Shown piece after piece: positions 1 through 5,941 of a stretch of DNA of 19,474 nucleotides. The DNA is taken from NCBI GenBank assembly GCA_934254925.1, contig CAKQMD010000023.1:1-19474 (forward strand), given 5' to 3'. The notes below the pieces were generated by a model. That model searched no databases. It worked only from the letters and a program-made list of their open reading frames with translations, and was not told the DNA's origin. Numbering within the stretch: the first letter of the stretch is position 1; each line of letters starts with the position of its first letter. The DNA is from an uncultured Alphaproteobacteria bacterium. Lineage in GTDB: Bacteria; Pseudomonadota; Alphaproteobacteria; RF32; CAG-239. The position numbers and the translations under genes are program-made.

Positions 1-94
1 TCAGTATGACATCAGAGGCTGACGCCCGCAATTTTTTTTAGCTCTTAAAAGTTGTTTATTTTAAATTTTGTCTACTTATCATGATAAAAGAATT

Positions 95-116
95 GTCCAA
101 AATCGAAGTTTCGGAC
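95..116. repeat. Imperfect inverted repeat upstream of the small membrane protein gene
   Basis: GTCCAAAA at 95-102 pairs with TTTCGGAC at 109-116 around a six-base loop, giving eight pairs with one mismatch. It ends two bases before the candidate -35 element at 119, a position suitable for an operator. No regulator is recognised, and a chance origin is possible in AT-rich DNA. Confidence 0.3.
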
Positions 117-118
117 GC

Positions 119-146
119 TTGAAACCTGTCGGGAGCGAATTATGTA
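119..146 (+). promoter_or_regulatory. Candidate promoter for the small membrane protein gene
   Basis: TTGAAA (119-124) and TATGTA (141-146) are separated by 16 bases. Transcription would start near 153, leaving a leader of roughly 28 bases before the preferred start codon at 181. The -35 matches five of six consensus positions; the -10 is weaker. Confidence 0.35.
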
Positions 147-180
147 TGAAAGGAAGTCTTATTAAAACATGGAGGATATG

Positions 181-408
181 ATGGGAACATTTTTGAAATA
201 TTTGTTTTATTTAGTGTTAATCGTGGTTATTTATCTGGTCGGTCGAGGCATTTACGAGGGGCAGATTACGGAAACGACGACGGTCGGCGAAGTAGTCGAC
301 AATGTGGAAAGCGGTGCCAAAACCTTGGCAAAAGATACGGACAAGGCTGTTCGCAACAGCATTGACAATTATAAAAAAGAACCGAAAAAAGAAATCGTTG
401 TTAATTAG
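181..408 (+). CDS. Small single-pass membrane protein, function unknown
   Basis: This encodes a 75-residue protein that I do not recognise. It opens with a hydrophobic segment (about residues 4-22, rich in Leu, Val, Ile and Tyr). A soluble charged tail of about 50 residues follows, with Lys/Asp/Glu-rich stretches and Thr-Thr-Val-Gly-Glu-Val near its start. A single N-terminal membrane anchor with a cytoplasmic or periplasmic amphipathic tail is the simplest reading. I chose the ATG at 181 because GGAGG at 171-175 lies five bases upstream. The ATG codons at 169 and 178 are in frame, but 169 has only a distant AGGAAG (151-156) and 178 sits almost on the SD. The stop overlaps the stop of the convergent gene by four bases, and no terminator separates them. 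Confidence 0.7.
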   Translation: MGTFLKYLFYLVLIVVIYLVGRGIYEGQITETTTVGEVVDNVESGAKTLAKDTDKAVRNSIDNYKKEPKKEIVVN

Positions 409-836
409 ATCAATTCATCAACTTCTTCAATGACTTCATTTTTTTCATAAAAATGCTTCAGATAGGAGTGGCCTTTTTGTTCGGCCTCTTCGTCCTTGAT
501 AATGGACTGGTTGTTGCCGTAGATGTTGACCTTGTGCGTCGAGTTAGGGACGTTTTCGTTTTCCTGACTGTTATAGACGCCGCTGGCGGCCAAGGCTTCA
601 ATCGCGCTGGGAATATATGATGACTTTACCGAAAGATCCGTGCTCTGATCTTCAGATTCGGGTTTCTCATATTCCCGGCGGTTTGAGCCGCGTTGCTCCT
701 GCGTTTCATCGCGCACGGCAATATTGTTGTTGGTATCGATGATTTCAACAAAAGACTTGCCCGTCCCTGACGCGCCGTAATTACGGGAAACCGGGGCGGA
801 AGTATTACTTACCTTTCTAGTAGAGCTGATACTCAT
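405..836 (-). CDS. Hypothetical protein, 143 residues, probably disordered
   Basis: I do not recognise this protein. It is polar throughout, rich in Ser, Asn, Glu and Lys, with no signal peptide and no membrane segment. The first 80 residues look disordered. A short Ala-rich helix (residues about 78-87, Pro-Ser-Ala-Ile-Glu-Ala-Leu) is the most structured part, and the tail is acidic. It is probably real: AGGAGG (841-846) lies four bases upstream of the ATG, and a TATGATAA -10-like element lies about 47 bases upstream. A Walker-A-like GASGTGKS (residues 21-28) occurs in the disordered region and is most likely coincidental, because no other nucleotide-binding motif follows. Its stop overlaps that of the opposite-strand gene. 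An adaptor or surface-associated role cannot be judged from sequence. Confidence 0.65.
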   Translation of the reverse strand: MSISSTRKVSNTSAPVSRNYGASGTGKSFVEIIDTNNNIAVRDETQEQRGSNRREYEKPESEDQSTDLSVKSSYIPSAIEALAASGVYNSQENENVPNSTHKVNIYGNNQSIIKDEEAEQKGHSYLKHFYEKNEVIEEVDELI

Positions 837-877
837 GGGGCCTCCTGACAGTAACCGTTTCTGGTTCTTATTTCCTT

Positions 878-883
878 ATCATA
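878..883 (-). promoter_or_regulatory. Candidate extended -10 element
   Basis: On the minus strand this reads TATGAT preceded by TGT, which fits an extended -10 (TGnTATGAT). Transcription would start near 870, about 34 bases before the ATG at 836. No good -35 is visible at 16-18 bases. Confidence 0.35.
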
Positions 884-925
884 ACATTATTTTTTGAAAA
901 ATTCCATAGTTATTTGATATTACAT

Positions 926-957
926 TAAAAAAGCCGCAATCTTATGAAAATTGCGGC
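926..957 (-). terminator. Intrinsic terminator of the dgt-to-tatA operon
   Basis: GCCGCAAT (933-940) and ATTGCGGC (950-957) form a perfect 8-bp stem with a nine-base loop. On the minus strand the stem is followed by six T residues (A run at 927-932). It lies 25 bases past the tatA-like stop, so it ends the whole minus-strand unit and shows that no tatB or tatC follows in this transcript. Confidence 0.85.
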
Positions 958-981
958 AAAAAGGGCGAAAAAAGCGGAAAT

Positions 982-1173
982 TTATTTTTCAGAATCCGGT
1001 TTATGACCGATTTCTTTGATTTTTTCGGCTGCTTTGGCGGCAACGGGTTTCAGCTTTTCGCGCAGAAGACGGTATTTTTCAATCGCGGTTTGGCGCCAGG
1101 CGGGCAGTCGGTCGGCACCGAAAATCATGATTAAGGCAGCAATGATGAGGATCCAAATTAAAAAATTAAGCAT
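982..1173 (-). CDS. tatA: TatA/TatB-like membrane protein (divergent)
   Basis: This 63-residue protein has the TatA layout. A hydrophobic helix (residues about 3-18) is followed by a hinge FGADRLP (18-24) matching the FGxxxLP signature, a basic amphipathic helix (about 25-55) and a short charged tail. TatA forms the pore element of the twin-arginine export system at the inner membrane. Its place after nagZ matches the usual alphaproteobacterial order. The start is one base after the nagZ TAA, with GGAG at a suitable distance, so translation is probably coupled. It is odd in two ways: the Gly and Phe-Lys positions normally conserved in the amphipathic helix are not apparent, and no tatB or tatC follows before the terminator. 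A TatA-like protein with another role is possible. Confidence 0.65.
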   Translation of the reverse strand: MLNFLIWILIIAALIMIFGADRLPAWRQTAIEKYRLLREKLKPVAAKAAEKIKEIGHKPDSEK

Positions 1174-1174
1174 T

Positions 1175-2269
1175 TTATTCTCCGAAGGTTTCGTTATTGA
1201 TCATTTGTTGCAATACCATGGTTGAATCGTATTCTTCCCGGTAAGGTTCAATGGTTCCGGTCAGGGATTGATATTCCTTTTCCAGGGCCGGGACGTCAAG
1301 TTCTTGAAATGGATTGCGAAAGATACGGCGGATCTTTTCAAACCGCTCTAAAGATTGGTCCGAAAGGGGACGGCAATTATCAGCGATGTCATGCAAATCG
1401 GCAATATCGGCGCCGTAAAAGCAAACAGCGTCGCATCCGGCTTCCAGGCAACGGCGGGTTTTTTCGCCGTAAGTGCCGCGGAGTGCTTTCATATCAATTG
1501 CATCAGAAACCAGGAGGCCTTCAAAACCGATGCGACCGCGGATGAGCTCCTTGATTGCCATGGGGCTTTGGGTAATCGGATTGTGGGCGTCGATTTCGGG
1601 GATGATGACGTGAGCGCTCATGCCCATCGGTGCTCGGCGCAGCCGGCGAAAAGGATAAAAATCCGCTTCAAGTTCATCCAAAGAGGCTTTGATCACCGGA
1701 AGGCCAAGATGCGGATCCGTGGCGGCGCGGCCGTGACCGGGCATATGCTTTAAGCAAGGGCAAATGCCGTTTCTGACATAGGTTTCCAGCATAATCTCGG
1801 CAGCGGCGGCCGTTTCCTCGGGGACGCTTCCGATCAGGCGGCTTTTTAAGGCCGGCGTGGTTTGCGGATACAGCAGGTCAAGCGTCGGGGCGTAATTGCA
1901 GTTGATGCCGCAGTCTTGCAGATCTTGGGCGATTAGGGCGGCATGAAGATAAAAAATGCGGCCGCGATTTTTCGACGGTTGGAGCCGGTCTATTTTGCCA
2001 AGGTCTGCGGCAGCGGCATAGTTTCTGAATTCAGGTTCGGTCAAGCGACGTACCCGGCCGCCTTCCTGATCGACGGCGATGACAAGGTCTTTACGTTCGG
2101 TTATCTCGCGAAGTTCACGGATGAGAGCCTGCACCTGTTTCCGACTGCGAATATTGCGCGCAAAAAGGGTGAAACCAAGCGGATTGATACGGGCAAAAAG
2201 GCGTTTTTCTTCGTCTGACAGACGGTCGGAAGAACAAGTGAAAAGGCCGGCGACAATCGGTTTTTCCAT
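1175..2269 (-). CDS. nagZ: Beta-N-acetylhexosaminidase (GH3)
   Basis: NagZ removes N-acetylglucosamine from anhydromuropeptides in the cytoplasm during peptidoglycan recycling. The 364-residue protein is a single GH3 barrel of the usual size. It carries VDQEGGRV (66-73), the substrate loop KHMPGHG (174-180), the Asp-His general acid/base dyad in TDPH (184-187) and the nucleophile Asp256 in VSDAIDM. No signal peptide is present, as expected for a cytosolic enzyme. GGAAGG precedes the ATG, which lies ten bases after the stop of the M50 gene. It is the fourth gene of the dgt-SPOR-M50-nagZ-tatA unit. In many alphaproteobacteria scpA and scpB follow nagZ; here the TatA-like gene follows at one base. 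Confidence 0.93.
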   Translation of the reverse strand: MEKPIVAGLFTCSSDRLSDEEKRLFARINPLGFTLFARNIRSRKQVQALIRELREITERKDLVIAVDQEGGRVRRLTEPEFRNYAAAADLGKIDRLQPSKNRGRIFYLHAALIAQDLQDCGINCNYAPTLDLLYPQTTPALKSRLIGSVPEETAAAAEIMLETYVRNGICPCLKHMPGHGRAATDPHLGLPVIKASLDELEADFYPFRRLRRAPMGMSAHVIIPEIDAHNPITQSPMAIKELIRGRIGFEGLLVSDAIDMKALRGTYGEKTRRCLEAGCDAVCFYGADIADLHDIADNCRPLSDQSLERFEKIRRIFRNPFQELDVPALEKEYQSLTGTIEPYREEYDSTMVLQQMINNETFGE

Positions 2270-2279
2270 GATGCCTTCC

Positions 2280-2948
2280 TTACATCAGCAAGTTGTTGAA
2301 GTAGTAGATGGCGTTGATCAGTCCGCGGCTGAAAAAGTTGAGCTCATAGCCCAGACGATGTCCGATTACCGGCAGGATGAAAACCAGCAAAATGATAATC
2401 CATAGACCATAGCGTTCAGCATTGACATATTTGATCGCCAGAGGGTTTTTCATCCAACCGAAAAGGATTTTTGATCCGTCCAGAGGCGGGATGGGAATGG
2501 CGTTGAAAAGCGCCAGGATGATGTTGAAGGCCACCATGTTGGTAAAAAAGCTGACAAAAAGCGTCTGTAAGCAAGGCATGGCGATCAGCGGCGCGACCTT
2601 GAGCGCCACGGCTGAGAAGACTGCCAGCAGGATGTTGGCTACAATGCCGGCAGCCGCCACCAAAACCGTGCCGAGGCGGCGGTTTTTCAACTCGTAAAAG
2701 TCAATCGGCACCGGTTTGGCCCAGCCGAAGATAAAGCCGATTTGGGAGAAATAGAGAATCAGCGGCAGAATGACCGTACCGAAAACGTCAATATGATGCA
2801 ACGGGTTGAGCGATAGGCGGCCGTATCTTTTGGCGGTATCGTCTCCCAGCAGATAGGCGGCGTAGCCATGGGCAATTTCATGGCAGATGATGGCGATCAG
2901 AATCGGCAGGCCGTTTACAAAAATGCTGGTCAGAATGCTTAAGGTCAT
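2280..2948 (-). CDS. M50-family site-2 protease homologue (zinc intramembrane protease)
   Basis: This is an integral-membrane metalloprotease homologue of 222 residues. The zinc site HEIAH (His23, Glu24, His27) lies in the first membrane helix. The third ligand region is the NPxDG-type motif NAIPIPPLDG (149-158, ligand Asp157). Five or so further hydrophobic segments are visible (about 57-75, 95-120, 127-150 and 180-196). It has no PDZ domain, so it belongs to the short bacterial site-2 protease group (YwhC-like) rather than to RseP. Substrates are unknown. Its ATG directly abuts the TAA of the SPOR gene and lacks a strong SD, so translation probably depends on reinitiation after that gene. 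Insertion of this gene between SPOR and nagZ is not the arrangement I associate with the canonical cluster. Confidence 0.9.
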   Translation of the reverse strand: MTLSILTSIFVNGLPILIAIICHEIAHGYAAYLLGDDTAKRYGRLSLNPLHHIDVFGTVILPLILYFSQIGFIFGWAKPVPIDFYELKNRRLGTVLVAAAGIVANILLAVFSAVALKVAPLIAMPCLQTLFVSFFTNMVAFNIILALFNAIPIPPLDGSKILFGWMKNPLAIKYVNAERYGLWIIILLVFILPVIGHRLGYELNFFSRGLINAIYYFNNLLM

Positions 2949-3860
2949 TTATTTTTTCTTTACAATACAAGTTCCACCCATGTTTTTGATTTCTTTGCAC
3001 AAGGCGTCCGCTTCGGTCTTGTCAGCGTAAGCACCGGCCTTGAGGCGATAGAAGATTCCCTTGGCTCCGAGGTCCGCCGTTTCAATCTCATAACTGACGC
3101 CGGAAAGGACGTTATATTTATTTGACAGGGTGCTCCAAGATTTTTCAATGGCTTTTTTGTTGGGCGAAGACATCAGTTGAACTTGCCAGACGCCGTTTGG
3201 TGCCGCTTTCGGTGCCGCAACAGCAGTTTTCACTTCCGTTTTGGCGGGGATTTTGACTTCGTCTGCCGGGGTTTTGGCCGCCGCTTCGGCGATGCTGGGC
3301 AAGGTCGTTTCGACGGGTTCGCTTTTGACGGCGACGGGCTCGGGCGCTTTTTCAACGACTTTGACGATTTGTTCGGCACGGGCGATCACTTCTTCTTGGG
3401 GCGGTTGAGGCGCATTTGAGGAAACCGGCGCAGGCATTTCGGGTGCCGGCACTTCCGGCGTGATTACCGGGAGTTGCGGCGTTTCGGGAGGCGGCAACAG
3501 GTTTTCCACCACTTTTTGGCCGCCATCGGCCTTTTTGTCTATGATGTCGTAGACGGTTTTATCTTGGTTGAGGATTTCCATGCCGCCGGGTTCGCTGGGC
3601 TGGATTTTGACGGCGGTTTGCGGCCGGCGGATGACTGGAATTTCCGGTGCGGTGCCGCTGCCGTATTGCGGAGAGAGGACAAACCAGCCGACGATGCCGG
3701 CCAGAACGACACCGGAAACCGCACCGACGAAAACGTTTTTGGATCTGTTCAGTTCATTTTTCTTTTCTTCAAACCCGTTGGGCGACTGATCGGCCAGTTT
3801 TTGGCGGAATTCGTTTAAAAAATCCTCATTTTTGTTATCATCGGGAAATTCTTGAAACAT
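2949..3860 (-). CDS. SPOR-domain membrane protein
   Basis: This 303-residue bitopic inner-membrane protein probably binds septal, glycan-denuded peptidoglycan. A charged cytoplasmic region (1-41) is followed by one membrane helix (about 43-63), a long Pro/Ala/Glu-rich periplasmic linker (about 65-220) and a C-terminal SPOR domain (about 223-303). The SPOR domain begins GVWQVQLMSSPN and ends with two Cys (about 288 and 298) that could form a disulfide. AAGGAG lies eight bases upstream of the ATG. In alphaproteobacteria a SPOR protein is commonly encoded between argS/dgt and nagZ, which fits. The low-complexity linker explains the many spurious open frames on the opposite strand. The exact division role is inferred from the domain only. 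Confidence 0.87.
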   Translation of the reverse strand: MFQEFPDDNKNEDFLNEFRQKLADQSPNGFEEKKNELNRSKNVFVGAVSGVVLAGIVGWFVLSPQYGSGTAPEIPVIRRPQTAVKIQPSEPGGMEILNQDKTVYDIIDKKADGGQKVVENLLPPPETPQLPVITPEVPAPEMPAPVSSNAPQPPQEEVIARAEQIVKVVEKAPEPVAVKSEPVETTLPSIAEAAAKTPADEVKIPAKTEVKTAVAAPKAAPNGVWQVQLMSSPNKKAIEKSWSTLSNKYNVLSGVSYEIETADLGAKGIFYRLKAGAYADKTEADALCKEIKNMGGTCIVKKK

Positions 3861-3895
3861 GCGGTTTCTCCTTAACGCTAAAAATCCTTTGCGAC

Positions 3896-3911
3896 TTATC
3901 TTAGAAGATAA
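3896..3911. repeat. Palindrome between dgt and the SPOR gene
   Basis: TTATCTT (3896-3902) and AAGATAA (3905-3911) are perfect inverted arms around AG. The site lies in the 65-base gap, 36 bases upstream of the SPOR start, where a regulator of an internal promoter could bind. No T run follows in either direction, so it is not a normal terminator. Confidence 0.4.
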
Positions 3912-3925
3912 ATCTTTATAAGCTC

Positions 3926-5080
3926 TTAAAATCGGGTATGAATATCAAATAATTTTTGGTGTTCTTCCAAAGCCGCCATATCTGTCATGCTGGCGATGTA
4001 TTCGCAGACGACTTCCGCCGTTTCGGCTTCTTTGCCGCGGGGATCGATTCTGGCACGCTGTTCAGCCGGCAGCAGTTTCCAGTCGTTCATGAAAACATTG
4101 AACAACTCTTCGACCAGGCGGGTGGATTTCATGTCCATGCGAACGATGCTGGTGGCGGTGTAAAAGCGGTTAACCAGAAAAAGATGCAGCTCGGCGATTT
4201 GTTTTTTCATCTCCGAGGAAAATCCGGCAATAAATTCGGGAGCGCGGCGAATTTCTTCATTGGTGGAAATGCAGTGCTTTTTCAGGTTGGCGCGGGTGTT
4301 GTCCAGCAGGTCATAAACCATGGCGGCGATCAGACTGCGGGTGACGGCATAAATGCAGACGTCATCGGAGGCGGTGGGGTATTGTCGGCGGCAGTCGTCA
4401 AGGATTTTGGCGACAAACGGCAGGGAAGACAATTCTTCCAACGAAAAAAATCCGGCGCGGAAACCGTCGTCGACGTCGTGATTGTTATAGGCGATGTCGT
4501 CGGCGCAGGACGCAATTTGCGCTTCCAGCGAGGGAAAATGCTTAAGGTCCAGATTGAAGCTTTTGTTGAAACCTTTTAAAAAAGAATTGCTGATTTTGGC
4601 CAGCGGGCCGTTGTGTTTGACAGTTCCTTCCAAAGTTTCCCAAGTGAGGTTGAGGCCGTCGAATGCCGGATAGTGACGTTCAAGCTTAGTCATGATTTTT
4701 AAGGACTGGACATTGTGGTCAAAACCGCCGAAGCGCCGCATGGCGTTGTTGAGGCCGCGTTCTCCGGCATGGCCGAACGGGGAGTGACCGAGGTCGTGCG
4801 CCAGGGCGATGGCCTCGCCGAGGTCTTCGTTGAGGTTTAGGGCTTTGCACAAAGTGCGGGTGATTTGAGCAACCTCAATGCTGTGCGTCAGGCGGGTACG
4901 GTAGTTCTTGCCTTCGTGATAGGCGAAAACCTGGGTCTTGCCATCAAGGCGCCGAAAGGCGGCGGAATGAATCAACCGGTCGCGGTCACGCTGGTAAGGA
5001 GAACGCATGATGTTGGGAAAATCGGGATAAAGGCGGCCGCGGCTGTTTTCCGGCAGAGAAGCATAAGTTGCCAAAGTCAT
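3926..5080 (-). CDS. dgt: dGTPase-like deoxynucleoside triphosphate triphosphohydrolase
   Basis: This is an HD-superfamily enzyme that converts dNTPs (typically dGTP) to the deoxynucleoside and triphosphate, tuning nucleotide pools. The 384-residue protein shows the alphaproteobacterial Dgt-like type. An SRGRLYPD N-terminus and RDRDRLIHSAAFRRL (31-45) precede the HD site, which comprises His66 in RTRLTHS, the His95-Asp96 pair, and His99 and His104 in HDLGHSPFGHAGE. GGFDHN (118-123) follows, and the final Asp ligand lies in CADDIAY (about 192-198). Length is normal for this group and shorter than E. coli Dgt. It is the first gene of the minus-strand unit and is divergent from xth across an AT-rich gap of 69 bases. 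The SD is weak. Confidence 0.92.
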   Translation of the reverse strand: MTLATYASLPENSRGRLYPDFPNIMRSPYQRDRDRLIHSAAFRRLDGKTQVFAYHEGKNYRTRLTHSIEVAQITRTLCKALNLNEDLGEAIALAHDLGHSPFGHAGERGLNNAMRRFGGFDHNVQSLKIMTKLERHYPAFDGLNLTWETLEGTVKHNGPLAKISNSFLKGFNKSFNLDLKHFPSLEAQIASCADDIAYNNHDVDDGFRAGFFSLEELSSLPFVAKILDDCRRQYPTASDDVCIYAVTRSLIAAMVYDLLDNTRANLKKHCISTNEEIRRAPEFIAGFSSEMKKQIAELHLFLVNRFYTATSIVRMDMKSTRLVEELFNVFMNDWKLLPAEQRARIDPRGKEAETAEVVCEYIASMTDMAALEEHQKLFDIHTRF

Positions 5081-5111
5081 GTTTTTTCACTTTCAATACA
5101 GAAATTTTTAA

Positions 5112-5117
5112 TATAAT
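5112..5117 (+). promoter_or_regulatory. Candidate -10 element for the xth-rnr-protease unit
   Basis: A consensus TATAAT sits in the very AT-rich divergent gap (about 5095-5140), 33 bases before the xth start. The best -35 (TTTCAA, 5091-5096) is weak and at 15 bases. The stretch reads TATAATATA, so it could also serve the divergent dgt. Confidence 0.4.
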
Positions 5118-5149
5118 ATAACAATAGTCAGATAAATAAAGGGTTAAAA

Positions 5150-5941
5150 ATGCTTATAGCGACTTATAACGTTAATTCGATCAACGCCAGGTTGGAAAAC
5201 CTCGGCGCCTTTTTGCAAAAGAACGGGCCAGATATCATGCTGTTGCAGGAGATTAAGTGCACATTTGAGAGTTTTCCTTTTTTTGAACTGCGCAGCCTGG
5301 GGTACGATGCCAGGATCTTGGGACAAAAAAGTTACAACGGCGTGGCGGTTTTGAGTCGGACGCCGATTAAGGTCGTCTGCGAGGGATTGCCCGGTTTTGC
5401 TGATGATAATGCGCGTTATCTGGAGACGGAAATAAAAGTCGAAGAAGAGGTTTATCGCGTGGCTTCGCTGTATCTGCCAAACGGCAACCCCCCTTATAAC
5501 GATCCTGACGACAAGACAAAGTTCGACTATAAGCTGCGCTGGATGGAAGCTTTGTATGAACGGGCGAAGGCTTTGCTCACCTTGCGGCAAAAAGTGATTC
5601 TCGGCGGAGATTTTAATGTGATTATGACGCCGCATGACGTTTATGATCCGACCTTGTTTTTAAATAACGCCCTGTATCGCGAGGAGGTCAAGCAACGGTT
5701 TAAAGCCATTGAGTATTTGGGATATTATGACGCTTTCCGCAATCTGCATCCGCAGGAGAACGGCTATACCTTCTGGGATTATGCCGGAAGTTCCTTGGCT
5801 GCGGATTTTGGCATGAGGATCGATTATCTGCTGCTTTCGCCCGATGCCGCCGACCGTCTGGAAAGCTGCATGGTGGACAAGGAGCCGCGGCAGGGCGTCA
5901 AACCTTCGGACCACACTGTTTTGAAAGCGGTTTTAAGATAA
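5150..5941 (+). CDS. xth: Exodeoxyribonuclease III / AP endonuclease
   Basis: This Mg-dependent EEP-fold nuclease cleaves at abasic sites and degrades DNA 3' to 5' in base excision repair. All catalytic blocks are visible in 263 residues of normal length: Asn7 in YNVNSI, Glu34 in LLQEIK, Tyr108 in SLYLPNG, Asp154/Asn156 in GGDFNV, Asp225 in MRIDYLLLS, and the Asp254-His255 pair in KPSDHT. The start is preceded only by a modest AAAGGG (5138-5143). The stop overlaps the rnr start as TAATG, so rnr translation is coupled to it. It is divergent from dgt. The family is unambiguous; xthA or exoA naming depends on the species. Confidence 0.95.
   Translation: MLIATYNVNSINARLENLGAFLQKNGPDIMLLQEIKCTFESFPFFELRSLGYDARILGQKSYNGVAVLSRTPIKVVCEGLPGFADDNARYLETEIKVEEEVYRVASLYLPNGNPPYNDPDDKTKFDYKLRWMEALYERAKALLTLRQKVILGGDFNVIMTPHDVYDPTLFLNNALYREEVKQRFKAIEYLGYYDAFRNLHPQENGYTFWDYAGSSLAADFGMRIDYLLLSPDAADRLESCMVDKEPRQGVKPSDHTVLKAVLR

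Larger units (their letters stand above)
1..168. other. Intergenic stretch at the left edge
   Basis: No coding region, tRNA or rRNA is visible here. An eight-base T run at about 31-39 follows a GC-richer segment and could be the tail of a terminator from a gene left of the window, but no convincing stem is visible. An imperfect hairpin (95-116) and a candidate promoter (119-146) sit at the right end and are listed separately. Confidence 0.5.

Noticed and set aside
1..40. Possible terminator at the left edge (GC-rich bases then eight T)
   Set aside because: Only a three-base stem can be drawn inside the window. Any real stem would be cut by the edge, so it is not called.
39..50. Shared 11-mer AGCTCTTAAAA near 40-50 and near 3921-3931
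   Set aside because: The second copy overlaps the dgt stop region and the match is short and AT-rich. Two copies are not enough to call a repeat family.
752..775. Walker-A-like GASGTGKS in the 143-residue hypothetical protein
   Set aside because: It lies in a Ser/Gly-rich, probably disordered segment near the N-terminus of a small protein with no Walker B or fold around it. Chance is the simpler explanation.
3177..3818. Plus-strand Gly/Phe/Asp-rich frames opposite the SPOR gene linker
   Set aside because: The complement of a Pro/Ala/Glu-rich linker gives apparent Gly/Phe-rich proteins. They are artefacts of low complexity.
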